Shown: positions 36,257 through 44,315 of the stretch, piece by piece
How positions within the stretch are numbered: position 1 is the stretch's first letter
How the letters are laid out: the number at the start of each line of letters is the position of its first letter
Assembly (NCBI RefSeq): GCF_003479425.1
Contig: NZ_QUHC01000004.1
Location: forward strand, 124,001-188,000
Direction: 5' to 3'
DNA: 64,000 nucleotides
Source: Odoribacter sp. AF15-53
GTDB taxonomy: Bacteria > Bacteroidota > Bacteroidia > Bacteroidales > Marinifilaceae
Notes under the pieces: model-generated
Database searches by the model: none
What the model was told of the DNA's origin: nothing
What the model saw: the letters and a program-made list of their open reading frames with translations, nothing else
Made by a program: the position numbers and the translations under genes

Positions 36257-38044
36257 ATGACGATAGAAAAAATGCTTACTCAGCAGGTGCTGGAAGCCGT
36301 GAAGGCTTGTTATGGGGTTGAATTAACCGAGAAAGACGTGCAATTACAAGAGACCCGAAAAGAGTTTGCCGGGGATTTAACAGTGGTCGTTTTTCCATTT
36401 ACCCGATATTCCAGGAAATCGCCGGAAGAGACGGCCAAAGAGCTGGGAGAGTATTTGAAACAAAATATTGAGGAGGTGGAGACTTATAACGTGATCAAGG
36501 GATTTTTGAACGTGGTGATTTCTTCGGCTTACTGGATTGAGGTGTTGAATGACGTGTCGAAAGAGGAAAAATACGGCTACGTGAAGAAATCGAGCGGAAA
36601 AACGTACATGATCGAGTATTCTTCACCGAACACGAATAAGCCTTTGCATTTAGGACATATCCGGAATAACTTCCTAGGATGGTCGGTATCCGAGATTCAG
36701 AAAGCGAACGGACACGAAGTGATTATGGTGAATCTGGTGAACGACCGGGGAATTCATATCTGCAAGAGTATGATTGCGTGGGAGAAGTTTGCTAATGGAG
36801 CCACGCCCGAAAGCACGGGAATCAAAGGGGATCATTTCGTGGGCGATTATTACGTGCGTTTTGACAAGGAGTACAAGGCTCAGATCAAGGAGTTGATGGA
36901 CAAGGGGCGGACGGAAGAGGAGGCGAAGAAAGAGGCCCCGATATTACTGGAAGCTCAGGAGATGTTGCGTAAATGGGAAGCCGGGGATGAACAGGTGGTT
37001 TCTTTGTGGCGGACGATGAATGATTGGGTATTGAAAGGTTTTGACGAGACCTATAAGATGATGGGAATTTCGTTTGACAAAGTATATTTCGAGTCGCAGA
37101 CTTACAAGAAAGGGCGGGATCTCGTGTTGAAGGGATTGGCCGATGGCGTGCTTTATCGGAAAGATACGGGAAGCGTGTGGGCGGATCTGACAGCAGAGGG
37201 ATTGGATCATAAATTGTTGTTGCGGGATGATGGAACTTCGGTTTACATGACTCAGGATATCGGTACCGCTTACGATCGGTTCAACGAGTTCAACATGGAT
37301 CAGGAGATTTACGTGGTGGGTAACGAACAGATTTATCATTTTCAGGTATTGTCATTGGTTTGTAAGAAGTTGGGTTTCGATTGGGCCGACAAGATCAAGC
37401 ATCTTTCTTACGGTATGGTTGAGTTGCCGGAGGGAAAAATGAAATCCCGTGAGGGTACCGTGGTGGATGCCGACGATCTGATTGCCGAAATGATCCACAC
37501 GGCTCGTACGACGTCCGAGGAATTAGGAAAGTTGGAAGGATACTCGCAAGAGGAAGCCGAGGAGGTGTATCGTAAGGTGGCTTTAGGGGCTTTGAAATAT
37601 TTTATATTGAAGGTAGACCCGAAAAAGACAATGATGTTTAACCCGAAAGAATCAATTGATTTTAATGGAAACACGGGCCCTTTCATCCAGTATACTTACA
37701 CGCGGATCAAATCCGTTTTGCGCAAGGCGGGCGAGAGTGGTATTATCATTCTTTTAGCTGATATTCACACGGAATTAACCGAGAAAGAGCAGAACTTGAT
37801 CAAGTTGATCGCCAAGTTACCTGCCGTGGTGAAAGAGGCGGGTGATAATTATAGTCCGGCTTTACTGGGAAATTACGCGTACGATCTGGCGAAGGAATTT
37901 AACCAGTTCTATCATGATTACTCTATATTGAAAGAGGAGAACGAGCAGGTTCGGAATTTACGTCTGTTGCTGGCTTTGCAGTGTAGCGTGGCGATCCAGA
38001 GTGCGATGGGGATGTTGGGAATCGAGATGCCGGAGAGAATGTAA
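36257..38044 (+). CDS. argS: Arginyl-tRNA synthetase
   Basis: This 595-residue class I synthetase attaches arginine to its tRNA. The N-terminal additional domain (about 1-110) precedes the catalytic fold with SSPNTNKPLHLGHIRNN, which carries the HIGH motif as HLGH. The expected MKSREGTVV replaces the KMSKS loop, as is usual in ArgS, and the C-terminal anticodon-binding helices begin near NTGPFIQYTYTR. The open frame extends upstream to 36125, but the start MTIEKMLTQQ at 36257 fits the usual family length and lies after the promoter. An ATG at 36227 is possible but would be close to leaderless. Confidence 0.93.
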   Translation: MTIEKMLTQQVLEAVKACYGVELTEKDVQLQETRKEFAGDLTVVVFPFTRYSRKSPEETAKELGEYLKQNIEEVETYNVIKGFLNVVISSAYWIEVLNDVSKEEKYGYVKKSSGKTYMIEYSSPNTNKPLHLGHIRNNFLGWSVSEIQKANGHEVIMVNLVNDRGIHICKSMIAWEKFANGATPESTGIKGDHFVGDYYVRFDKEYKAQIKELMDKGRTEEEAKKEAPILLEAQEMLRKWEAGDEQVVSLWRTMNDWVLKGFDETYKMMGISFDKVYFESQTYKKGRDLVLKGLADGVLYRKDTGSVWADLTAEGLDHKLLLRDDGTSVYMTQDIGTAYDRFNEFNMDQEIYVVGNEQIYHFQVLSLVCKKLGFDWADKIKHLSYGMVELPEGKMKSREGTVVDADDLIAEMIHTARTTSEELGKLEGYSQEEAEEVYRKVALGALKYFILKVDPKKTMMFNPKESIDFNGNTGPFIQYTYTRIKSVLRKAGESGIIILLADIHTELTEKEQNLIKLIAKLPAVVKEAGDNYSPALLGNYAYDLAKEFNQFYHDYSILKEENEQVRNLRLLLALQCSVAIQSAMGMLGIEMPERM

Positions 38045-38052
38045 GAGGGGTG

Positions 38053-38075
38053 CCTGCGGCGAGTTACAGGTTACA
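38053..38075. repeat. Dispersed repeat CCTGCGGCGAGTTACAGGTTACA
   Basis: The 23-base stretch begins CCTGCGGCGAGTTACA and recurs, with one extra AGTTACA unit, at 63565-63594. It lies nine bases after the argS stop codon. It has no coding frame and no strong hairpin of its own. Confidence 0.8.
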
Positions 38076-38086
38076 ATTTAAATGAA

Positions 38087-38596
38087 ATGGAAATGAAAAA
38101 AATAGAACCGAAGGAAATAGATAAGAACGTGATCCGGTTGATCGGGGAGGATTGGATGTTGGTGGCAGCCGGGAATCGGGAGAAATTTAATATGATGACG
38201 GCTAGTTGGGGGTCAATGGGATATTTGTGGAACAAGCCTGTGGTGATGGTGTTCGTGCGTCCGCAACGTTACACGTTCGAGTTCTCGGAGAAGCAGAATG
38301 GGTTCACGTTATCATTTTTTGACGAGAAATATCGTAAGGCGTTAAATGTATGCGGTACGGTTTCCGGAAGGGAGGTTGATAAAGTAAAAGAGAGTGGTTT
38401 GACACCTTATTTCACGGAGGCGGGGAATCCGGCTTTCGAGGAAGCTGTTTTGGTGTTGGAGTGTAAGAAGTTGTATGGAGACTTTCTGAAAGAAGAGGCA
38501 TTTGCGGATCAGAAGATCGTGGACAGTCAGTACGGTCAGAAGGATTTTCATAAGATGTACGTGGCAGAGATAGTTAACGCTTGGGTGAAGGAGTAG
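38087..38596 (+). CDS. Flavin reductase-like domain protein
   Basis: This 169-residue cytoplasmic protein covers one flavin-reductase-like FMN-binding split-barrel domain. The motifs are MTASWGSMGYLWNKPVVMVF, where a Thr-Ala-Ser run contacts the flavin phosphate, and the second-half FTLSFFDEKYRKAL, typical of this family, which reduces FMN or FAD with NAD(P)H. The start could be Met 1 (38087) or Met 3 (38093). It is the first gene of a probable operon with the phosphatase, the FKBP-like pair and the IMPase-like enzyme. Its electron partner is unknown. Confidence 0.85.
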   Translation: MEMKKIEPKEIDKNVIRLIGEDWMLVAAGNREKFNMMTASWGSMGYLWNKPVVMVFVRPQRYTFEFSEKQNGFTLSFFDEKYRKALNVCGTVSGREVDKVKESGLTPYFTEAGNPAFEEAVLVLECKKLYGDFLKEEAFADQKIVDSQYGQKDFHKMYVAEIVNAWVKE

Positions 38597-38599
38597 CCA

Positions 38600-39445
38600 A
38601 TGGATTTATGTACTTATCATAGTCATTGTAATTTTTGTGACGGAAAAGCTCCGACAGAGGATTTCGTGAAGGCTGCTATCGAGGCGGGTTTTCACAGTTA
38701 CGGGATTTCCTCGCATTCGCCGCTTCCGTTCGAGACTCAATGGTCGTTGAGCAAGCGGGAGGTGGAGGCATACCTGTCGGAAATTAAGCGGTTGAAGGAG
38801 AAGTATGCCGGAGAAATCGAGCTATACGTGGGGATGGAGATTGACTATCTGAATGACGAGTGGGGGCCTGCTGTCGATTATTTCCAACGGATGCCGTTGG
38901 ATTATCGCATCGGCTCGGTACATTTGGTTACTGAAGAGCAAACGGGCGAGATCATGGATATGGATGGGAAGTTTGAAGATTTCTCGGAGAATTTGCGCTT
39001 GGTGTTTCATGATGATCTGAAGCATCTGGTGAAGTCCTATTTCCGGGCTTCTTCCCGGATGGTGGAATTGGGAGGTTTTGATTTCGTGGCACATCTGGAT
39101 AAAATATCCATGAACGGTTCTTTGATGGACAGCACGTTGACCGGGCAGGCATGGTATAACCAGTTGTTGTGGGAATACTGCTCGTTGATCGCCGAGAAAG
39201 GTGTTATGGTGGAAGTGAACACGAAAGCCTACACGAAGAAGGGGATGATGTTCCCGAACGTGAAGTATTTTAAATGGTTGAAAGAGTTGAATATTCCCGT
39301 GATGGTGAATTCCGATGCCCATTTACCTCAATTGGTGAATGATAACCGGGCGTTGGCTTTCGAGTGGTTGCGGGAAGCGGGCATAAAAAGCACGATGCGT
39401 TTGCGTCAGGGTGCGTGGGTAGAAGTACCAATAGATAATAACTAA
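38600..39445 (+). CDS. PHP-domain histidinol-phosphatase family protein
   Basis: This 281-residue metal-dependent phosphatase of the PHP family has TYHSHCNF at the N-terminus, which gives His 7 and His 9, then SSHSPLPF, the acidic VGMEIDYL stretch, DFVAHLDKI and the C-terminal MVNSDAHLP, all at the usual places for metal ligands. The closest known role is dephosphorylation of histidinol phosphate (HisJ/HisK type), but the other histidine genes are absent from the window, so the substrate is uncertain. It is 3 bases after the flavin-reductase-like gene and 4 before the first FKBP-like lipoprotein. Confidence 0.85.
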   Translation: MDLCTYHSHCNFCDGKAPTEDFVKAAIEAGFHSYGISSHSPLPFETQWSLSKREVEAYLSEIKRLKEKYAGEIELYVGMEIDYLNDEWGPAVDYFQRMPLDYRIGSVHLVTEEQTGEIMDMDGKFEDFSENLRLVFHDDLKHLVKSYFRASSRMVELGGFDFVAHLDKISMNGSLMDSTLTGQAWYNQLLWEYCSLIAEKGVMVEVNTKAYTKKGMMFPNVKYFKWLKELNIPVMVNSDAHLPQLVNDNRALAFEWLREAGIKSTMRLRQGAWVEVPIDNN

Positions 39446-39449
39446 AGTA

Positions 39450-40475
39450 ATGAATAAATTTCTGATTCTATTAGGCGGTTTGTTCGCATTGATGTTCGCC
39501 GGGTGTAATTCCGACGGGCCGGAGGATGATTTGATTGATACCCTGGAGAAGGAAAAGATCGCTATTCACCAGTATTTGAGCACGATTACTTCTCCGATTC
39601 TTTATATCGAGTATTACAGCGTGCACGGGCAGTTGATCGACACGCTTTATATTTTTAACTATGACAACAGTGGTGAGGTTGCCAAGGACACGGGATGGGT
39701 GTTGATGGACTACGAGAAGTTCTTTTTGCAGGGGGATAAATTAGACACGACCGATCCGCAAATAGCTGATTCTTTGATTCCCGTTACGTATGCTTATGGC
39801 GGACCTGTTTTTTATCGTTTGGATACGGTGAAAAAATATGATTACGTGGCAGAGGCTTTGCGTCATATCAGCGTTGGAGAAATGGGGGGCGAAATGATTG
39901 TACCTTCTATATTGGCGGGAGGAAATTACGGGAATCCTTTGCATTATAAACTGCTTTCTCGTAAGATTGTCATGGATGTGAAAGAGAATGAAGAGAAATT
40001 AATACAAGGATATTTAAATCCTCTTGGTGCATTGGAGACTTTTGAAGATTATCCTAATACGGATTTGGTATCGGATACAACAACTTACACCGCTCTTATC
40101 GAAAAGGGAACGGGTGACCGGAAAATTCAAACCGGGGATTCGGTTTTGTTGGAGTTTTCTACCGCATTATTGAGGGAGAAAGGTGGGCTACAGTTGGAAA
40201 TAGGTCGATTTGCCCATGATTCCGTGAAGATTCTATTTAATGATACTTGGCAGAAGCGAAACACGTCGGGGTTGGTGAAAGGGATGCAGCGTTTACAGGA
40301 AGGTGATTCAGCCCAGATCGTCGTTCCTTATGGAATGGCTTACGGGGGTGTGGGGACAACTCGCGATATCACGGTCAATGGAACAAAACAAAAACAATAT
40401 TTGATTCCTCCTCTCACGACCTTGCTTTATGAAATCAGGATTCGTAAGGTCGTTGCCCCGAAAACAGAAGAATAG
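39450..40475 (+). CDS. FKBP-like lipoprotein, copy 1
   Basis: This 341-residue lipoprotein has lipobox FAGC (cysteine 19). The C-terminal half (about 215-330) shows the FKBP-type peptidyl-prolyl isomerase pattern: a GDSVLLEFS strand, LVKGMQRLQEGDSAQIVVPYGMAYGG and IPPLTTLLYEIRI. About residues 75-200 show a similar but weaker pattern (VAEALRHISVGEMGGEMIVPSILAGG), so it may hold two FKBP-like domains in tandem. The next gene has the same layout and the same length. Its leader and lipobox place it in the periplasm or at the outer membrane. Isomerase activity is not proven, since the active-site aromatic residues could not be checked. Confidence 0.68.
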   Translation: MNKFLILLGGLFALMFAGCNSDGPEDDLIDTLEKEKIAIHQYLSTITSPILYIEYYSVHGQLIDTLYIFNYDNSGEVAKDTGWVLMDYEKFFLQGDKLDTTDPQIADSLIPVTYAYGGPVFYRLDTVKKYDYVAEALRHISVGEMGGEMIVPSILAGGNYGNPLHYKLLSRKIVMDVKENEEKLIQGYLNPLGALETFEDYPNTDLVSDTTTYTALIEKGTGDRKIQTGDSVLLEFSTALLREKGGLQLEIGRFAHDSVKILFNDTWQKRNTSGLVKGMQRLQEGDSAQIVVPYGMAYGGVGTTRDITVNGTKQKQYLIPPLTTLLYEIRIRKVVAPKTEE

Positions 40476-40507
40476 ATTATTTTTATAACAGCTAAATAAA
40501 AACGGAA

Positions 40508-41533
40508 ATGAAGAAAAACTATTTAATTATGATGCTTGTCTTGTTGGCAAGCGGTTTCGTCGGGTGTTCCGATGATGATGACAGTTATGATTGGTATGGG
40601 GCACATGAGAAAGAAAAGGAAAAATTGGCCGAGTACGTGAAGGATAAAAATCCAAAGCAGCTTTTTGAATATAAAGGGTCGGTCGGAGGAAAAGAATTTG
40701 TCGCTAATGCTTATGTGTTTAATTACAAGCAAGAAGGAGTAACGGCTGGGAATGGAGATTTCGTGTTGTATAATTATGTCAGGAAAACACTTGATGGAAC
40801 AATCTTGGATGCGACTTATCCGAGTGTGGCTGTTGGTAGTGGAGTAACTCCGCTTGTTGCCTTGGGTGGACCTGTTTATATGTTTATGAAAACAAAGGAT
40901 GATGAAATTGATCCTATGGCCGATGTTTTTGAATATATCCCGGAAGGAACAAAAGCAGAGGCTCTTTATTCTAGTATGACTCCCGGTTTTTGGGGTGGTT
41001 CTACTTACTTCTATTATGAGTATACTGTGGAGAAAGTGATTAAGGATATGACCTTGCTGGCTTATGAGAATAAACTGATTGATGACTTTCTGGAGTCTGT
41101 TAAGGATGAAATAAAGGGTGATATCATAAAATTGCCTCTGAATGAAGGAAGTGGGAAAGATACGATTACGCAAGTTGCAAAGATACTTGTTGAGTCTGAT
41201 GATAAAACGCAGGTAGAATTGACGGATAGTGTAACAATACATTTTGATACTTACATTTTGGATGAAATTAACGACAAGAATCGCGTGATTACCGAAATGA
41301 AGGAGGATGAGAAAACTACATTATACTTGCCCAGAGTGGAAATAGTGGGTCTTAAACAAGGGATTGCTAAATTGAGAGTCGGGGAAGAGGCTTGTATTCT
41401 TGTCCCTTCGGGCATGGGATATAGTTACAATGGATTGAAAGATTATAATGAACAGTATTTGATACCTCCTTATGCAACTCTTTTGTACAAGGTTAAGGTT
41501 ATATCTACCAAAAAGAATGCTAAGAAAGACTAA
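40508..41533 (+). CDS. FKBP-like lipoprotein, copy 2
   Basis: This 341-residue lipoprotein has lipobox FVGC (cysteine 20) followed by an acidic run. The C-terminal half carries the FKBP-like pattern as IVGLKQGIAKLRVGEEACILVPSGMGYS and YLIPPYATLLYKVKV. The first half has PVYMFMKTKDDEI and FEYIPEGTKAEALYSS, a weak second domain. It is a tandem paralogue of the gene before, 32 bases away, but with low overall identity. Its sequence looks more AT-rich than that of its neighbours. A folding or binding role in the periplasm is inferred; no partner is known. Confidence 0.65.
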   Translation: MKKNYLIMMLVLLASGFVGCSDDDDSYDWYGAHEKEKEKLAEYVKDKNPKQLFEYKGSVGGKEFVANAYVFNYKQEGVTAGNGDFVLYNYVRKTLDGTILDATYPSVAVGSGVTPLVALGGPVYMFMKTKDDEIDPMADVFEYIPEGTKAEALYSSMTPGFWGGSTYFYYEYTVEKVIKDMTLLAYENKLIDDFLESVKDEIKGDIIKLPLNEGSGKDTITQVAKILVESDDKTQVELTDSVTIHFDTYILDEINDKNRVITEMKEDEKTTLYLPRVEIVGLKQGIAKLRVGEEACILVPSGMGYSYNGLKDYNEQYLIPPYATLLYKVKVISTKKNAKKD

Positions 41534-41538
41534 TCTCC

Positions 41539-42312
41539 ATGATTATTGATTTAGAAAATACCCTAGAACTTGCCGTGACATGGGCAAAGGAAGTGGGAGA
41601 GGTACAACGATCCTATTTCCGGGGGGGGCACTTGGATATCGAGACGAAGTCAACGGTGCATGATGTCGTGACGAAGGTGGATAAATTGAGTGAGTCCATG
41701 TTGATCGAGCGGATCGGTAAATATTTTCCGGAGTATAGCGTGTTGGGAGAGGAGAGCGGGGAACATGATGCTCATAGTGATTATTTGTGGGTGGTCGACC
41801 CATTGGACGGGACGAATAATTACAGCCAGGGATTACCCGTTTATAGCGTGTCTATCGGGCTTCAATATCGGGGAGAGACGTTACTGGGCGTGGTGTACGC
41901 TCCTTATCTGGATGAGTTGTACACGGCGATCCGGGGAAAAGGGGCGTTTCTGAACGGGGTGCAGATTCACGTGTCCGATAAAACGGAGCTTGATCGCAGC
42001 GTGTTGGCAACGGGATTCCCTTACGACAAGGGAATACATCCCGTGAATAATATCGACAATTTAAGTCGTATCCTGCCGCATCTTCGGGGAATACGGCGTA
42101 TGGGCTCTGCGGCTTACGATCTTTGTGGCGTGGCAGCCGGGTTCCTAGACGGGTACTGGGAACTGGGACTGAAACTCTGGGACGTGTGTGCTGGTGTGTT
42201 AATCGTGCAGGAAGCGGGAGGGCATGTTGAACCTTTCCGGGATGATCGGGGAATTGCCATTATAGCGGCAAATCCACTACTGTTACAAAAGATACGAGAT
42301 TATATTCAATAA
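41539..42312 (+). CDS. Inositol monophosphatase family protein
   Basis: This 257-residue cytoplasmic, Mg-dependent phosphatase of the IMPase/FBPase/CysQ superfamily has metal-binding motifs GEESGE with Glu 71, VVDPLDGTNNYSQGLP with Asp 87 and Asp 90, and the C-terminal ELGLKLWDVCAGVLIVQEAGG. The length and DPLDGTNN pattern fit inositol monophosphatase-like enzymes better than CysQ. The true substrate in Bacteroidetes is uncertain. It is the last gene of the operon, 5 bases after the second FKBP-like gene. Confidence 0.88.
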   Translation: MIIDLENTLELAVTWAKEVGEVQRSYFRGGHLDIETKSTVHDVVTKVDKLSESMLIERIGKYFPEYSVLGEESGEHDAHSDYLWVVDPLDGTNNYSQGLPVYSVSIGLQYRGETLLGVVYAPYLDELYTAIRGKGAFLNGVQIHVSDKTELDRSVLATGFPYDKGIHPVNNIDNLSRILPHLRGIRRMGSAAYDLCGVAAGFLDGYWELGLKLWDVCAGVLIVQEAGGHVEPFRDDRGIAIIAANPLLLQKIRDYIQ

Positions 42313-42335
42313 ATGGGCAGTAAAGCCCATTTATT
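42308..42335 (+). terminator. Terminator overlapping the IMPase-like stop codon
   Basis: AATAAATGGGC (42308-42318) and GCCCATTTATT (42325-42335) form a perfect 11-bp stem with a 6-base loop. The stem starts two bases before the TAA stop at 42310-42312, so the stop codon lies in the hairpin. A short T-rich tail follows. Confidence 0.75.
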
Positions 42336-42408
42336 CGTTTACGTATTTCCCGTATTAACAAAAGGTATAATTTTTTCTCCATAAGATAGAAAGTTCTTTT
42401 TTATTATA

Positions 42409-42416
42409 TACCTTTG
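42409..42416 (+). promoter_or_regulatory. Promoter -7 box of the ECF sigma gene
   Basis: TACCTTTG fully matches TAnnTTTG and lies 22 bases before the ATG at 42439. A TTC-rich stretch near 42391-42402 takes the place of the -33 box. This primary-sigma-type promoter would give basal expression of the sigma/FecR pair. Confidence 0.5.
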
Positions 42417-42438
42417 TAACAAAGGAGTATTCTTTTAT

Positions 42439-43011
42439 ATGGGAATTGATGAGACTCAAATTTTGCGTGGGGTAAATGATAAGGATGAGAAGGCTTGGAA
42501 GAGTGTTTTCATCTATTATTATGCTGCCTTATGCTCTTATGCGGATAGAATTATTAAGGATACTGTTGTTGCGGAAGATTTGGTGCAGGAGGTTTTGATG
42601 AATGTCTGGAAAAATACCAGAAAGTTTCCCAAGGTGGACGATCTTACTTATTATTTATATCGTTCGACTTATAATCAGGCGATGATGCATTTGCGTCGAG
42701 AAAAGTTTCAGGAACGTTACGTGCAGCAATTTTTGCAGGAAGAAAATGTCGAATTCACGGATGAAGAATTTGCCGATACCGTGCGTGAAGAATTAATACG
42801 GCAACTATATTTTTATATTGATGAGCTTCCGGAAGAGAGACGGAAGATTATTTTATTGAGTATAAAAGGTCACTCCGGTAACGAAATTGCCGAAGAGTTG
42901 GGCATATCCATTAATACGGTAAAAACACAGAAAAGTCGTAGTTTCAAATACTTGCGTGATAAAATGAAGAGTTCTTCCAATTCATTCTGGTTGACCATTT
43001 TCCTTTCCTGA
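42439..43011 (+). CDS. ECF RNA polymerase sigma factor (FecI-like, Bacteroidetes type)
   Basis: This 190-residue extracytoplasmic-function sigma factor directs RNA polymerase to the SusC/SusD locus after a signal from the cell surface. Region 2 is seen at about residues 25-90, with VAEDLVQEVLMNVW. Region 4 is at about 130-185, with ELPEERRKIILLSIKGHSGNEIAEELGISINTVKTQ, a clear helix-turn-helix. The FecR-type anti-sigma gene follows 59 bases later and the STN-bearing SusC after that, which is the standard order of a trans-envelope signalling unit. Confidence 0.92.
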   Translation: MGIDETQILRGVNDKDEKAWKSVFIYYYAALCSYADRIIKDTVVAEDLVQEVLMNVWKNTRKFPKVDDLTYYLYRSTYNQAMMHLRREKFQERYVQQFLQEENVEFTDEEFADTVREELIRQLYFYIDELPEERRKIILLSIKGHSGNEIAEELGISINTVKTQKSRSFKYLRDKMKSSSNSFWLTIFLS

Positions 43012-43070
43012 TAAAAAAATCATTTTTTAAAGAAAAAAATTTCTGTTTTTGTCACACCAAATAAAATGTC

Positions 43071-44237
43071 GTGCATTTTATAGATGTAATGAATATCGAA
43101 ATGAAGAGAGATTTTAATAAAATAGTAACCTTGATGCGTAAAGCTTATTCCGAAACATTGCAGGACGGAGAACAGGAGGAGTTTGAAGAGGTGTTGGAGA
43201 ATAAGGCCTTGCGGGATGTTTATTCCGAAATTGGAGATGATGATTACTTGGAAAAACATTTTGCCCGTTATGAGAAATTCTCTCCGGAGAAAGCGTACGA
43301 AACGTTTAGATTGAATCAGCGTAAAAGTAGATTCCGGTTAATTTTACGGCGGGTATCTGTTGCGGCTTGTTTTATTCTGCCGTTATTGGGTGCGGGTATG
43401 TGGATGTTGTTACAGAAAGAACAAGTGGAAAGTCCGGTTGTACTGGCGAAAAAGGAGAATGTGCAGTTGAAATTGTCAGATGGAAGGATTGTAAATGTAT
43501 CCACGGGAAACGAGAACGAGATTCAGGAGCAGGGTGGTTTAAAAGTTCGGTTGGAAAATGGACAACTGTCATATAAACAAGATTCGGTTGGTAAATCCGA
43601 GTTAGTGTATAATGAATTGATTGTACCCCAAGGAGGAGAGTGTTACGTGGTTCTAGATGACGGGACGCGGGTCTGGGTGAATGCCGGAAGCCGGATAAAA
43701 TATCCGGTACGTTTTTCCGGGAAAGAACGAGTTGTGACAGTAAAGGGAGAGGCTTATTTTGACGTGACGAAAGACGGTCGTCCTTTTGTTGTCGAGACGA
43801 ATTTAGGCAAAGTGAATGTGCTGGGGACTTCTTTCGGGGTGATGGCGTATGAAAACGAGGCAGTATTGACCACGCTGGTATCCGGGAAGGTGATGTTCAC
43901 GGGTAAAGAGGGTAAATCAGTCGTGCTCGCTCCGGGAGAGCAGGCCGTGGTCTCTTTGGCGGGAACCTTGACAAAACGGGAGGTGAACGTGGAGGAGTAT
44001 GTCGGTTGGAAAGATGGTTGGTATATATTCAAGGAAAAACGTCTGGAAGACGTGATGCACACGTTGTCAAGGTGGTATGATGTTTCGGTGTTCTACCAGA
44101 ATCCGAAAGTAAAAGATATCCGGTTTTCGGGTAACTTGAAACGATACGATTCTATCCGTATTTTCCTGGAAGTCCTTGCCGGTTCGGAAGAAGTGAAATA
44201 TAAAATAGATGGAAATGTGGTGATCCTTTATGAATAA
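43071..44237 (+). CDS. FecR-type anti-sigma factor
   Basis: This 388-residue inner-membrane protein holds and releases the ECF sigma encoded upstream. The N-terminal cytoplasmic part (about 1-90) is acidic and helical. One membrane helix is at about 94-114, then the periplasmic FecR domain (about 180-290, with LDDGTRVWVNAGSRIKYP and GEAYFDVTKDGRPFVV) and a C-terminal DUF4974-like domain (about 310-388, with KRLEDVMHTLSRWYDV). The latter is expected to contact the STN domain of the SusC protein. Translation may begin at Met 1, Met 7 (43089) or Met 11 (43101); the last two fit the family better. Confidence 0.92.
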   Translation: MHFIDVMNIEMKRDFNKIVTLMRKAYSETLQDGEQEEFEEVLENKALRDVYSEIGDDDYLEKHFARYEKFSPEKAYETFRLNQRKSRFRLILRRVSVAACFILPLLGAGMWMLLQKEQVESPVVLAKKENVQLKLSDGRIVNVSTGNENEIQEQGGLKVRLENGQLSYKQDSVGKSELVYNELIVPQGGECYVVLDDGTRVWVNAGSRIKYPVRFSGKERVVTVKGEAYFDVTKDGRPFVVETNLGKVNVLGTSFGVMAYENEAVLTTLVSGKVMFTGKEGKSVVLAPGEQAVVSLAGTLTKREVNVEEYVGWKDGWYIFKEKRLEDVMHTLSRWYDVSVFYQNPKVKDIRFSGNLKRYDSIRIFLEVLAGSEEVKYKIDGNVVILYE

Positions 44238-44244
44238 AAAGAAA

Positions 44245-44279
44245 CACGGGCAACAAATTTCCTAGGTCTGGTGTCCGTG
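44245..44279 (+). promoter_or_regulatory. Weak hairpin between fecR and susC
   Basis: CACGGGCA (44245-44252) can pair with TGTCCGTG (44272-44279), 8 bp with one G-U pair and a 19-base loop. It lies in the 78-base gap before SusC and might mark an attenuator or mRNA-processing site. The evidence is slight. Confidence 0.3.
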
Positions 44280-44315
44280 CTCTAGTGTATTATCATTTAA
44301 ATACTTTACAAAGTT

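Noticed and set aside
40523..41242. Long minus-strand open frame of 239 codons antisense to the second FKBP-like gene
   Set aside because: The plus-strand protein has a signal peptide and family motifs; the antisense product has no recognisable domain and an odd Ile/His-rich composition.
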